Shown here one piece after another: positions 17,299 through 25,755 of a DNA stretch of 64,000 bases (its first letter is position 1; every line of letters starts with the position of its first letter). The notes under the pieces are model-generated. The model was not told the DNA's origin. It was given only the letters and a program-made list of their open reading frames with translations, and made no database searches. Source of the DNA: an uncultured Microbacterium sp. (GTDB lineage: Bacteria; Actinomycetota; Actinomycetes; Actinomycetales; Microbacteriaceae); assembly GCA_913774665.1 (NCBI GenBank), contig CAJYHN010000004.1, positions 186,001-250,000 of the forward strand, written 5' to 3'. A program made the translations under genes and the position numbers.

Positions 17299-18113
17299 TG
17301 CTCGAGCCTGTCGGCCGCGGTGACGGAGCGACCGTAGATCTGCGCGAAATCAGCGTCGGTGGCGGATGCCGCGGGGCCGTCGTAGACGACCTCTCCGGCG
17401 CGCATCCCGATCATGCGCGTGCCGTACTCGCGGGCGAGATCGAGCAGATGCAGGTTGACCAGCACGGTGATGCCGAGGTCGACGTTGATGCGGCGGAGGT
17501 CGTCCATCACCCCGCGGGCCGTCGGTGGGTCGAGGCTCGCGACCGGCTCGTCGGCGAGGACGATGCGCGGCTGCTGGGTGAGCGCACGCGCGATCGCGAC
17601 GCGCTGCTGCTGGCCTCCCGAGAGGGCCGACGCGCGGTCCCACACCTTCGGCAGCAGCCCGACCCGGTCGAGCGCCTCGAAGGCCAGCCGGCGATCCGCG
17701 CCACGGTACGCGCCGAACAGCGTGCGCCAGAGCGGGGTGTGAGCGAGGCGACCGACCAGCACATTGTTGAGGACCGTGGTGCGACCGGCGAGGTTGAAGC
17801 TCTGGAACACCATGCCGATGTGCCCGCGGAGTTCGCGCAGGCGACGCCCCGAGGCGTTGTCGACGCGTCGGCCGCCGACCTCGACGACACCGGAGGTCGC
17901 GGGCACCAGCCCGTTGATGGTGCGGATCAGGGTCGACTTGCCCGAACCCGACAGTCCCACCACGGCGACGAGCTCGCCGGGCGCGATGTCGAGGGTGACG
18001 TCGTTCAGTCCCACCGTGCCGTTGGGGTAGCGCACCGAGACCCCGTCGAGACGGATGCCCCAGGGCGCCGAGGCCAGAGCCTCGACGCCCGGGGTGAGCG
18101 ATCCGGTCGTCAC
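17295..18113 (-). CDS. phnC: Phosphonate-type ABC transporter ATP-binding protein
   Basis: A 272-residue ABC ATPase: Walker [10 protein letters not shown] near residue 50, signature [17 protein letters not shown], Walker [13 protein letters not shown]. The GTG start at 18113 overlaps the phnD stop as GTGA. The in-frame sequence further upstream lies over phnD and is not coding. It energises the PhnE pair in the plasma membrane. Confidence 0.9.
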   Translation of the reverse strand: MTTGSLTPGVEALASAPWGIRLDGVSVRYPNGTVGLNDVTLDIAPGELVAVVGLSGSGKSTLIRTINGLVPATSGVVEVGGRRVDNASGRRLRELRGHIGMVFQSFNLAGRTTVLNNVLVGRLAHTPLWRTLFGAYRGADRRLAFEALDRVGLLPKVWDRASALSGGQQQRVAIARALTQQPRIVLADEPVASLDPPTARGVMDDLRRINVDLGITVLVNLHLLDLAREYGTRMIGMRAGEVVYDGPAASATDADFAQIYGRSVTAADRLEQ

Positions 18114-19087
18114 TGGAGTCCGAGCTGCTGGGCGGCGCGCGCGACGACGTCGAGCGACGACGGGTCGGCCGGAGCGAGCTTGGTGATCGAGTAGACGGCC
18201 TTGAGGGCGGCGGAGCCCTCGTCGGTCGCGGAGTAGTCGGCGAGAGCCGTCGAGATCTTCTTCTGCAGCTCGGGCGAGAGATCCTTCGAGACGGCCACAC
18301 CGTCGTTGGGGATCTCGTTCGTCAGGCCGAACACGACGACCTTCTGGCCCACGTCGGGCTTGTCCTTCTTCACGAGGGTGCGGGCGTCCCAGAAGCTGAA
18401 GCCGACCTCGGCGTCGCCGTTGTAGACCGCGAGGACGGACGCGTCGTTGGCCGTGACGGGCACTTTCTGGAATCCGCTGTCGATGTCGACGCCGGCCTCC
18501 TTCAGCGCCAGCATCGGGTAGATGTATCCGGCGGGCGAGCCGGGTCCGAGGACGGCGACCTTGGCGCCGGCGATCTTGGTGATGCTGTCGAGACCGGCGG
18601 GGCCCTGCAGCGCGTCGGCGCCGTTGCAGAACGACATGCCGTCGCGCTCGACGACGGGGGTGTCGCAGTACTTGTCGGGGTCGTTCGTCATGAACTGGCC
18701 CGGGTAGGTGATGTTGCCGTTGCGCTCGGTCTGCAGCACGACCGAAGCGCCGTAGCGGTCGTTCGCCTGCCACAGCTGCAGCGAGGGCAGGAAGCCGATC
18801 TGCGCCTGGCCGGCGCCCATCGCCTCGACGGCGGCCTGGTAGTCCTTCGACACGACACCCGAAACCGGGATGCCGAGCTTCTCGGTGAGCATGTCGGTGA
18901 GGGGCTTCGCGGTGTCGACGAGGTTGGCCTGGTCTTGCGAGGGAACGAGCGCGAGCACGAGCGAGCTCGGGTCGGCGGCGGGGGCGGCCGAGTCGGCGCC
19001 CGCGGCACCGGAGCAGCCGGCGAGGGCGATCGAGGCGAGAGCGGCCGTGGCGACGGCCGCGGCGAGACGGGAGCGACGAGTGTTCAT
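18110..19087 (-). CDS. phnD: Phosphate/phosphite/phosphonate-binding lipoprotein
   Basis: A 325-residue PhnD-family binding protein. The signal peptide ends in lipobox LAGC (Cys near residue 25). The mature part shows [42 protein letters not shown] and a [11 protein letters not shown] segment like those contacting the phosphonate group in the family. It should act at the outer membrane face. The exact ligand cannot be assigned. It is separated by 25 bp from the upstream HAD gene. Confidence 0.9.
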   Translation of the reverse strand: MNTRRSRLAAAVATAALASIALAGCSGAAGADSAAPAADPSSLVLALVPSQDQANLVDTAKPLTDMLTEKLGIPVSGVVSKDYQAAVEAMGAGQAQIGFLPSLQLWQANDRYGASVVLQTERNGNITYPGQFMTNDPDKYCDTPVVERDGMSFCNGADALQGPAGLDSITKIAGAKVAVLGPGSPAGYIYPMLALKEAGVDIDSGFQKVPVTANDASVLAVYNGDAEVGFSFWDARTLVKKDKPDVGQKVVVFGLTNEIPNDGVAVSKDLSPELQKKISTALADYSATDEGSAALKAVYSITKLAPADPSSLDVVARAAQQLGLQ

Positions 19088-19112
19088 GATTCCTCTGCGG
19101 TTCGGGTGGGAT

Positions 19113-19799
19113 TCAGGCGGGGGACGGGAGGTGCGCGGCGGGGGGAGCGTCGACGCGGGCGGCGTCGACCCACGCGGCGAGTGCGGGCAGCAGCTCGTCG
19201 AGGGTGTCGGCGCGGAAGGTGGGGGCGGCGACGGCATCGGCGTAGCCGCCGACGAGCGCGGTGTGGAAGCCACGGGCGTGGGCGGGGGCGAGGTCGTTGC
19301 GCCAGACGTCGCCGACCGCGAGCACCGGCACGCCCTCGCCGAGGCTGGCCAGCAGGGCCTCGAGCCCGGCGGGCTTGGCGGCGTCGGTGACCACGCGGTC
19401 GAAGAGGCCGGCGAGCCCCATCCCGGACAGGGCGGCGTCGAGACGGGTGGCGGGTGCGTTCGTGACGAGGAGTCGCTCGGCATCCACGTGCGCCAGGAAC
19501 TCCGCCAGCCCGACGGCGGTCGACACCGGTGCGTCGACGCTGCCCAGCTGCGTGCGGCTGAGGGTGTACGCCGCTGCCAGGGCGTCGTCATCGACCCCGG
19601 CTTCGAGAGCGAGACGGCGGACGGCGTCGTACCCGTCGATGACGTCGCCGGTCGGGGCGGCGAGGTGAGCGGAGACGGTCGAGACGAAGGCGTCGACGGA
19701 TGCCGTGTGGGCGGCGACCGCGCGGGCGTAGGCCAGCAGGGGGCCGTCGCCGACGGCGACGGTACCGTCGAAGTCGAAGATGAGGACGGGGCGGGGCAC
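19113..19799 (-). CDS. HAD-family hydrolase, first gene of the phn operon
   Basis: A 228-residue phosphatase-like protein with HAD motif I LIFDFDGTVA at the N-terminus, the motif II region LLVTNAPATRL and a C-terminal VLAVGDVWRNDLAPA. The GTG at 19799 is chosen because an AGGAG ribosome binding site lies 8 bases upstream and motif I is then at the normal distance; a longer frame to 19862 would run through the operator repeats. Likely role: dephosphorylation or C-P processing of the imported compound, inferred from operon position. Confidence 0.8.
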   Translation of the reverse strand: MPRPVLIFDFDGTVAVGDGPLLAYARAVAAHTASVDAFVSTVSAHLAAPTGDVIDGYDAVRRLALEAGVDDDALAAAYTLSRTQLGSVDAPVSTAVGLAEFLAHVDAERLLVTNAPATRLDAALSGMGLAGLFDRVVTDAAKPAGLEALLASLGEGVPVLAVGDVWRNDLAPAHARGFHTALVGGYADAVAAPTFRADTLDELLPALAAWVDAARVDAPPAAHLPSPA

Positions 19800-19815
19800 G
19801 GGGGAACTCCTGTCG

Positions 19816-19862
19816 TGGACGTTGCGTCCATGATGCACATCGAATGTGGACGGGATGTCCAC
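19816..19862. promoter_or_regulatory. Two TGGAC-N5-GTCCA operators upstream of the phn operon
   Basis: TGGAC GTTGC GTCCA (19816-19830) and GTGGAC GGGAT GTCCAC (19846-19862) share identical half-sites and 5-base spacers. Their centres are 31 bp apart, three helical turns, so one protein face could bind both. They sit between the HAD ribosome binding site and the divergent gene at 19924. No regulator is immediately adjacent except the RpiR protein at the far end of the operon. Confidence 0.65.
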
Positions 19863-19923
19863 GTCGTGTAAACGCTGGATGAACGACGGCTGTGCGCCCC
19901 CGGGGTCCGCCTACCGTGGGACC

Positions 19924-20547
19924 GTGACCTCCCCCGCAGCCCTCGACGCCGCTGCCGCCCTGGCGGCCGAGACCCCTTCGGCGGCGATCGACGCGCTCCC
20001 GTGGCTCGCGGCATCCCTCATCGATGACGCCGCCGCCGGCCGCTTCGCCGCCTGGGGCCGCTCGACGATCGTCGACGAGAACGTCGGACAGGCGGTCCTC
20101 CCCCGCGCACTGTTCGACGAGCTGCACGCGCGAGCCGGGCTCGACGCCTCCTGGCCGGTGGGCAACGCCGGCCTGCTGCATGTCTACGGGTACCTGCTGT
20201 CGACGACGCCGACCCCGTACGGGCTCAAGCGCGAGCGGTGGCTCGCCGACGACCTGGCCCTCGCCTGCGGACTCTCCCGCGGGGCGTTCTCCCCCTGGAC
20301 CGGGGCCGACACCCTGCTCTCGCGGGTCACCGCCGCCGCGGCATCCCTCCTCTCCCGCCCCGACACGATCGACGAGGCCGTCGAGGGGCTGTCGACCCGC
20401 ATCGCGCTCGGCGACCCGCTCCCCGACGGCACCACCGCCCTGGCCTACGCGGTCGACGGGCTCATCGTCACGATGTTCCCGGTGGCCGACGCGGCGGCGC
20501 TACGGTCGGGACTCGGCGGACCGCGACTGCGGTGGAACGCGGCGTGA
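19924..20547 (+). CDS. Uncharacterised 207-residue protein divergent from the phn operon
   Basis: I do not recognise this family. The GTG at 19924 is favoured since the region before it carries operators. The protein is alanine-rich, lacks a signal peptide or membrane span, and contains conserved-looking aromatic stretches (AGLLHVYGYLLSTTPTPYGLKR, then GAFSPW), which suggest a folded enzyme or binding domain. It faces the phn operon and could share its operators. The downstream gap 20548-21086 holds the family A tandem array. Confidence 0.6.
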   Translation: MTSPAALDAAAALAAETPSAAIDALPWLAASLIDDAAAGRFAAWGRSTIVDENVGQAVLPRALFDELHARAGLDASWPVGNAGLLHVYGYLLSTTPTPYGLKRERWLADDLALACGLSRGAFSPWTGADTLLSRVTAAAASLLSRPDTIDEAVEGLSTRIALGDPLPDGTTALAYAVDGLIVTMFPVADAAALRSGLGGPRLRWNAA

Positions 20548-20600
20548 CCGGAGCGCGTCGACGAGGGAACGCGCGGTCCTGAGGCGGCGACGGAGATTTT

Positions 20601-21000
20601 GAGCACAACCGCGGAACGAACGCCGACACGCCGGACGCCGGCAGCCCACCCACGGCGCGCCACCGAAAAACCCCGCCGCTGTGCACCGGGAGCCACCGGT
20701 GAACACAACCGCGGAACGAATGCCGACACGCCGCACACCGACAGCCCACCCACGGCGCGCCACCGAAAACCCCCGCCGCTGTGCACCGGGAGCCACCGGC
20801 GAGCACAACCGCGGAACGAATGCCGACACGCCGCACACCGACAGCCCACCCACGGCGCGCCACCGAAAAACCCCGCCGTTGCGCACCGGGAGCCACCGGC
20901 GAGCACAACCGCGGAGCAAATGCCGACACACCGCACACCGACAACCAACCCACGGCGCGCCACCGAAAAACCCCGCCACTGTGCACCGGGAGTCGCGGGT
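20601..21000. repeat. Family A array: four tandem 100-bp units upstream of DUF559 locus 2
   Basis: Units begin at 20601, 20701, 20801 and 20901, an exact 100-bp period. Each runs from GAGCACAACCGCGG through CCGACACGCC and CACGGCGCGCCACCG to CCCCGCCGCTGTGCACCGGG, so the ends are inverted (GCACA.CCGCGG against CCGC..TGTGC). Units differ at only a few positions. The array ends 87 bp before the DUF559 start. No gene is seen in it. Confidence 0.88.
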
Positions 21001-21086
21001 GGCGAGGGTTCCTCCACAGGCGGAGTTCATCCACAGATACGGGATCCGCGACCTGCCGCAGACCGTCCTCGCGACAGGCTGTCCGA

Positions 21087-21914
21087 GTGTGCGCACCGGG
21101 TAAGGGAGTCGAAACGCTGAGGGGCCTGCGGGCGAAGGGCCTGTCGCGCCGCGCCATCGCCGCGGCCGTCGAGTCAGGAGACCTCCTGCACCTGCGACGG
21201 GGGATTTACGCCGATCGCGACACGTGTTCGCCCGTCGTCACCGCAGCCCGCCATGGCGGCCGGCTGGGCTGTGTGAGCGCTGCACGCCATCTCGGCTTGT
21301 GGACCCTCGCCGAAGACCACCCCACCCACGTGTGGATGGGTGGAGCCGGGCACGCCTACGCCCACGAGGGGTGCGCGTGCATCGCGCACTGGGACGACGG
21401 ACCGGTCGAGCAGGGTTTCGCGCTGCCCTCGATCCCGCGCGTGCTTCGTCAGGTGCTGCGGTGCCAAGGGGTGGAATCCTTCTTCACCGCGCTGGAGTCC
21501 GCCCTCCGGCGCGACGAGTTATCGGCGTCGGGACGGGACTGGCTGCGGGACCACACGAACGACGCCGCTCGCGAAGCGCTCGCCTTCGCCCGGTTCGACG
21601 CCGATAGCGGGCTGGAATCGCTCGTCCGATGGCGACTTCGCACGTGGAATCTTCCGGTACGCACGCAGGTACGCGTCATCTCGGTCGGTCGGGTCGACCT
21701 TCTGATCGGAGACGCCCTGATCGTCGAGATCGACGGCGCCGGCAACCATGACGGACCGGCGCACAGGCACCGCGACCTGCGACGGGACGCACACGCTGCC
21801 ATCTGGGGATTCGTCTCGCTGCGGTTCGACTACGCGCTCGTCGTCCACGACTGGCCGACCGTCGAGCACGCCATCCTGGCGTACGTCGATCGCGGTCTGC
21901 ATCTGCGGCGGTGA
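21087..21914 (+). CDS. DUF559/Vsr-like PD-(D/E)xK nuclease protein, locus 2
   Basis: A 275-residue protein. Residues 5-75 form an AbiEi-type winged-helix start (LRAKGLSRRAIAAAVESGDL, then LRRGIYA). The C-terminus is a Vsr/DUF559 nuclease fold with Asp204 in GRVDLLIGD and Glu214/Asp216 in VEIDGAGNH. The GTG at 21087 is the nearest plausible start; the frame is open further up but there it encodes repeat sequence. Two TCCACAG motifs lie at 21013 and 21030. It is bracketed on both sides by family A palindromes. Nuclease chemistry is inferred from the residues; the substrate is unknown. Confidence 0.78.
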   Translation: MCAPGKGVETLRGLRAKGLSRRAIAAAVESGDLLHLRRGIYADRDTCSPVVTAARHGGRLGCVSAARHLGLWTLAEDHPTHVWMGGAGHAYAHEGCACIAHWDDGPVEQGFALPSIPRVLRQVLRCQGVESFFTALESALRRDELSASGRDWLRDHTNDAAREALAFARFDADSGLESLVRWRLRTWNLPVRTQVRVISVGRVDLLIGDALIVEIDGAGNHDGPAHRHRDLRRDAHAAIWGFVSLRFDYALVVHDWPTVEHAILAYVDRGLHLRR

Positions 21915-21934
21915 CCCGCCGGGTCGGGATACCC

Positions 21935-22378
21935 GAGCAAAACGGCGGGAGATTTTGCGACACGCCCCGCACCGGCGTCCAATCGCGGCGTGTCGACGAT
22001 GACTCCCGCAGTTGTGCACGGGCGCGCTCGTCCCGGGCCTCGGCGAGATCGCGGGCGCAGGAGATTCTGCCGCCCCGGCCCGAGCACAACGGCGGCGCCC
22101 TGTGCCGACACGCCGCGCCGCGGCATCCCACCACGGCGTTTCACGCCAACACCCGCCGTTGTGCACGCACGCCCCGGGCCCGAGCACAACGGCGGCCCCC
22201 TGTGCCGACACGCCGCGCCGCGGCATCCGGTCGTGGTGTTTCACACCAACACACCCCGCCGTTGCGCACTCACGCCCCGGCCCGAGCACAACGGCGGCCC
22301 CCTGTGCCGACACGCCGCGCCGCGGCATCCCACCACGGCGTTTCACGCCAACACCCCGCCGTTGTGCACGCCCGCCCC
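21935..22378. repeat. Family A array downstream of DUF559 locus 2 (four units)
   Basis: A diverged unit at 21935-22019 (GAGCAAAACGGCGGGAGATT, CGACACGCC, GGCGTGTCG, CCCGCAGTTGTGCACG) is followed by three close copies starting 22082, 22182 and 22284, about 100 bp apart. Copies have outer arms GAGCACAACGGCGG / CCCGCCGTTGTGCAC and inner CGACACGCC / GGCGTTTCACGCC. The array ends 30 bp before the stop of the RamB-like gene. The same core occurs upstream at 20601-21000 and in the island at 14577. Confidence 0.86.
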
Positions 22379-22408
22379 GGGCGACGCGCTCGACGGCGGC
22401 CGGCGCCC

Positions 22409-23887
22409 TCACTCGCGTGGCGCGTGCGCCTCGAGGAACTCGTACATCTCGGTCGTATCCACGCCCGGGAACGCCCCCGTCGGCAGGGTCGCGAGCAGGG
22501 TGCGGGGCGTGCGCACGTTGGGCCAGGCCTGACCGCGCCACGCGTTCTCCAGCGAAGCGGGCGCCCGACGGCAGCACGCCTCGACCGAGTGACGCGAGAT
22601 CGCACGGTTGGGGGTGTCGCGACCGCGGAACCACCTCGTGTCGTCGAAGCGTACGCCCACGCTCACCGAGTGCGCGCCCTCGCTCGACTGCTCCACGCGC
22701 GCGGTGCACCAGTAGGTTCCGTTGCCGGTGTCGGTGTACTGGTAGTAGGGGTTGAAGAGGTCGTCCTCGTCGAAGACCACGCGACTCGTCCAGCGCCGGC
22801 AGCACATCTGCCCCTCGATCGAGCCGAGGCGGTCGGTGGGGAAGTTCACGTCGTCGTTCTCGTAGGCCTTCGTGATGGTGCCCGACTCGTGCACCTTCAG
22901 GAAGTGCACCGGGATGCCGAGGTGCACGGTCGCGAGATTGGTGAAGCGGTGCGCGGCGGTCTCGTACGACACCGAGTAGGCGTCGCGCAGGTCTTCGATG
23001 CTGATCGTGCGCCGCTCCTTGGCCTCGCGGAGCGCCGGCACGACGTGCGCCTCGGGCATGAGCAGGGCCCCGGTGAGGTAGTTCGTCTCGACGCGCTGGC
23101 GCAGGAACTCGTCGTAGCTCGTCGGCTCGCCGTGGCCGAGCATGCGGCTCGACAGCGCCTGCAGCACCGCCGCGCGCGGGTCTCCCTTCGCGACCTTCGT
23201 CGAGAGGTAGAGCCGGCCGTTCTTGACGTCGGCAATGCTCCGCGTCGACGAGGGCAGGTCGGGGACGTAGTGCAGCGTGAAGCCGAGATGCGCGGCGATG
23301 TCGCTCGCCCCACGCTGTGTGAGCGGCCCGCCCGGGTGCTCGATCGCGGTCAGAATCCCGGATGCCGTGCGCTCGAGGTCCGGGAAGTGGTTGTCCTGCG
23401 TGCGCATGAGCCGGCGCAGCGCCACGTTCGCCCGTCGCGCCTCTTCGGGTGTCGCTGAGCGCTCCTCGCGGAGGCGCTCGATCTCGCCCTGCAGCGCGAG
23501 CATCGCCGACAGCACCTCGTCGGGCACCGACCGCCCCACACGGAACGGCTCGATGCCGAGCGCCTGGAACGTCTGCCCGCGCATCGCGCGCTCGACCGAG
23601 ATCTCCAGAGCCGCGCGCTCGTCGAGGGGCTCGGCGTCGAGGATCTGCTCGAGCTTGCACTCCAGCGACCGCGCGATCGCCTGCAGCAGCGTGAGCTTCG
23701 GCTCGCGCCGACCGTTCTCGATCATCGACATCTGGCTCGGGGCACGACCGATCGCCGCGGCGAGCTCGTCGAGCGTGAGGCCGCGCGCGGTGCGCAACTG
23801 GCGGATGCGTCGGCCGATGGTGAGGGTGTCCACCTCGTCATCGTCGGACGGGAGGGATGCCGAAGAGGGGGAGACGCCGGTGTCCAT
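22409..23887 (-). CDS. ramB: RamB-like XRE-family regulator of acetate/glyoxylate metabolism
   Basis: A 492-residue protein: N-terminal XRE helix-turn-helix (residues 25-75, [20 protein letters not shown]), a central IrrE/ImmA-like region and a C-terminal short-chain fatty acyl regulator domain with cysteines ([15 protein letters not shown]). In Corynebacterium RamB controls aceA, aceB and other acetate genes. Here it is divergent from aceA with a 129-bp gap, which supports the same role. The ATG at 23887 gives the normal HTH placement; the frame upstream overlaps aceA and is not real. Confidence 0.85.
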   Translation of the reverse strand: MDTGVSPSSASLPSDDDEVDTLTIGRRIRQLRTARGLTLDELAAAIGRAPSQMSMIENGRREPKLTLLQAIARSLECKLEQILDAEPLDERAALEISVERAMRGQTFQALGIEPFRVGRSVPDEVLSAMLALQGEIERLREERSATPEEARRANVALRRLMRTQDNHFPDLERTASGILTAIEHPGGPLTQRGASDIAAHLGFTLHYVPDLPSSTRSIADVKNGRLYLSTKVAKGDPRAAVLQALSSRMLGHGEPTSYDEFLRQRVETNYLTGALLMPEAHVVPALREAKERRTISIEDLRDAYSVSYETAAHRFTNLATVHLGIPVHFLKVHESGTITKAYENDDVNFPTDRLGSIEGQMCCRRWTSRVVFDEDDLFNPYYQYTDTGNGTYWCTARVEQSSEGAHSVSVGVRFDDTRWFRGRDTPNRAISRHSVEACCRRAPASLENAWRGQAWPNVRTPRTLLATLPTGAFPGVDTTEMYEFLEAHAPRE

Positions 23888-23893
23888 ACGCCA

Positions 23894-23927
23894 TGTTCTC
23901 ACCAGAACAGAAGATCGCAAGATCTTC
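23894..23927. promoter_or_regulatory. Two adjacent inverted repeats in the ramB / aceA divergent gap
   Basis: TGTTCT-CACC-AGAACA (23894-23909) is followed at once by GAAGATC-GCAA-GATCTTC (23910-23927). Both have 4-base spacers and lie 7 bp from the regulator ATG and about 90 bp from aceA. They are good operator candidates for the RamB-like protein or another regulator of the glyoxylate shunt. The classical RamB motif (AACTTTGCAAA type) is not clearly present. Confidence 0.5.
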
Positions 23928-24016
23928 ACACGAGAAATGCCCTTCGAGGGGTTTGTTCTTCGCCCACAGTGGTCTCCACGGGGCACCGCAGCCCCGGCAT
24001 CCGAAGGAGAACGCTC

Positions 24017-25333
24017 ATGACGATCCAGGCCACCCCCGCCCAGCAGCCCCTGCGCCCCGGCGACCAGACCGAGACCGCCGACGAGATCCGCGCCGCGTGG
24101 GAGAACGATCCCCGCTGGGACGGCATCGAGCGCACGTACTCGGCGGAAGACGTCGTGCGCCTCCGCGGGAGCGTCCGCGAGGAGTCCACTCTCGCCCGCC
24201 GCGGAGCCGAGAATCTCTGGAACCTCATCCACACCGAGGAGTACGTCCGGGCCCTCGGCGCCTACACCGGCGGCCAGGCCGTGCAGCAGGTGCGAGCGGG
24301 GCTCAAGGCCATCTACCTGAGCGGCTGGCAGGTCGCCGCCGACGGCAACCTCGCGGGACAGACCTACCCCGACCAGAGCCTGTACCCCGCCAACAGCGTG
24401 CCCGCGGTCGTGCGCCGCATCAACAACGCGCTGCTGCGGCAGGACCAGATCGAGCACGCCGAGGGTGAAATCACCCAGGACTGGCTCGCCCCGATCGTCG
24501 CCGACGCCGAGGCCGGATTCGGCGGTCCGCTCAACGCCTACGAGCTGGCCCAGTCGCTGATCGCGGCCGGGGCCGCCGGCATCCACTGGGAAGACCAGCT
24601 CGCGAGCGAGAAGAAGTGCGGTCACCTCGGGGGCAAGGTCCTGGTGCCGATCCAGCAGCACATCCGCACCCTCAACGCCGCGCGCCTGGCCGCCGATGTC
24701 GCGGGGGTACCGACCGTGATCATCGCGCGCACCGACGCCCTCGCCGCCGACCTGCTCACCAGCGATGTCGACCCGCGCGACGCGGAGTTCCTCACCGGCG
24801 AGCGCACGACGGAGGGCTTCTACCGCGTGCGGCCGGGGCTCGACGCGGTCATCGCGCGCGGCCTCGCCTTCGCCCCCTACGCCGACCTCCTGTGGGTGGA
24901 GACCGGCGAGCCCGACATCGAACTCGCCCGCGCCTTCGCCGAGGCGATCCGCGCCCGCTACCCGGGCAAAAAGCTCGCCTACAACTGCTCGCCGAGCTTC
25001 AACTGGAAGCGCCACCTCGACGACGAGCAGATCGCCACGTTCCAGGCCGACCTGGCCGCTCTCGGCTACGCCTTCCAGTTCATCACGCTGGCCGGCTTCC
25101 ACGCCGTGAACCACTCGATGTTCGACCTCGCCCGCGGCTACGCCGAGCGCGCCATGAGCGCGTACGTCGAGCTGCAGGAGGCCGAGTTCGCCGCCGAAGC
25201 AGACGGCTACACCGCCACGCGCCACCAGCGCGAAGCGGGCACCGGCTACTTCGACGTCGTCTCGACCGCGCTCAACCCCGACAGCGCCACCCTCGCCCTC
25301 GCCGGCTCCACCGAGACCGCCCAGTTCCACTGA
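24017..25333 (+). CDS. aceA: Isocitrate lyase
   Basis: A 438-residue enzyme splitting isocitrate to succinate and glyoxylate, first step of the glyoxylate shunt. The catalytic loop KKCGH is present (Cys201), as are [10 protein letters not shown] and the C-terminal NCSPSFNWK loop. Length is normal for the bacterial class. The ATG has a GAAGGAG-type ribosome binding site (CCGAAGGAGAACGCTC). It is followed by malate synthase in the same direction, but 422 bp of palindromes and short tandem repeats separate them. Confidence 0.97.
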   Translation: MTIQATPAQQPLRPGDQTETADEIRAAWENDPRWDGIERTYSAEDVVRLRGSVREESTLARRGAENLWNLIHTEEYVRALGAYTGGQAVQQVRAGLKAIYLSGWQVAADGNLAGQTYPDQSLYPANSVPAVVRRINNALLRQDQIEHAEGEITQDWLAPIVADAEAGFGGPLNAYELAQSLIAAGAAGIHWEDQLASEKKCGHLGGKVLVPIQQHIRTLNAARLAADVAGVPTVIIARTDALAADLLTSDVDPRDAEFLTGERTTEGFYRVRPGLDAVIARGLAFAPYADLLWVETGEPDIELARAFAEAIRARYPGKKLAYNCSPSFNWKRHLDDEQIATFQADLAALGYAFQFITLAGFHAVNHSMFDLARGYAERAMSAYVELQEAEFAAEADGYTATRHQREAGTGYFDVVSTALNPDSATLALAGSTETAQFH

Positions 25334-25364
25334 CCCCCGGCGACCCCGCCGCGCGTCGCGAGAA

Positions 25365-25442
25365 CCTCGTCCCACTTATGGCGGACCTCGTCCCACTTAT
25401 GGCCACCTGAGCCACCCTCAACCAGCCACATGTGGGACGAGG
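25365..25442. repeat. Family C palindromic element, copy 1 (aceA-aceB gap)
   Basis: Two direct 18-mers CCTCGTCCCACTTATGGC start at 25365 and 25386 (21 bp apart), and one inverted copy GCCACATGTGGGACGAGG lies at 25425-25442 after a 21-base spacer. The same two-direct-one-inverted layout recurs at 25553-25630. It starts 31 bp past the aceA stop codon. Confidence 0.85.
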
Positions 25443-25499
25443 CCGCAAGCGGCCCCTCCCGCCGCAAGCGGCCCCTCCCGCCGCAAGCGGCCCCTCGCC
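25443..25499 (+). repeat. 19-bp tandem repeat between the two family C elements
   Basis: The unit CCGCAAGCGGCCCCTCCCG occurs at 25443, 25462 and 25481 (the last copy ends differently). Each unit contains a small palindrome CCGCAAGCGG. It sits exactly between the two family C palindromes. Confidence 0.85.
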
Positions 25500-25552
25500 G
25501 CCGCACCTCCCTTTCCGCCGCGCACACCGCCCCTCATCTCGCTCATCACGGA

Positions 25553-25630
25553 CCTCGTCCCACTCATGGCGGACCTCGTCCCACATATGGCCGGTCAAGC
25601 GACCCCCGACCAGCCATAAGTGGGACAAGG
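25553..25630. repeat. Family C palindromic element, copy 2 (aceA-aceB gap)
   Basis: Direct arms CCTCGTCCCACTCATGGC (25553) and CCTCGTCCCACATATGGC (25574) are again 21 bp apart, followed by inverted arm GCCATAAGTGGGACAAGG (25613-25630). Arm spacing is the same as in copy 1 while the arms differ at a few bases, so the geometry is conserved. No gene is seen in the gap. Confidence 0.85.
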
Positions 25631-25755
25631 TGTGAGGGGAGAGGGGCACAGCGCGACACAGACAGAAAGCCACGATCATGACCCTCCTCACCTCTCCCCC
25701 GCCCACCGCCTCGACCCCGCCCACCCCGACCCGCACGGACACCGAAGGATCCCGG

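Noticed and set aside
21000-21040. Replication origin because of DnaA-box-like TCCACAG motifs
   Set aside because: Only two imperfect boxes, no AT-rich unwinding region and no dnaA, dnaN or rpmH nearby. The motif recurs at the other DUF559 genes instead.
20601-22378. CRISPR-like regular arrays
   Set aside because: The whole 100-bp unit is conserved, including what would be spacers, and each unit is itself palindromic over its full length; there are no cas genes. The same applies to the 71-bp array at 42845.
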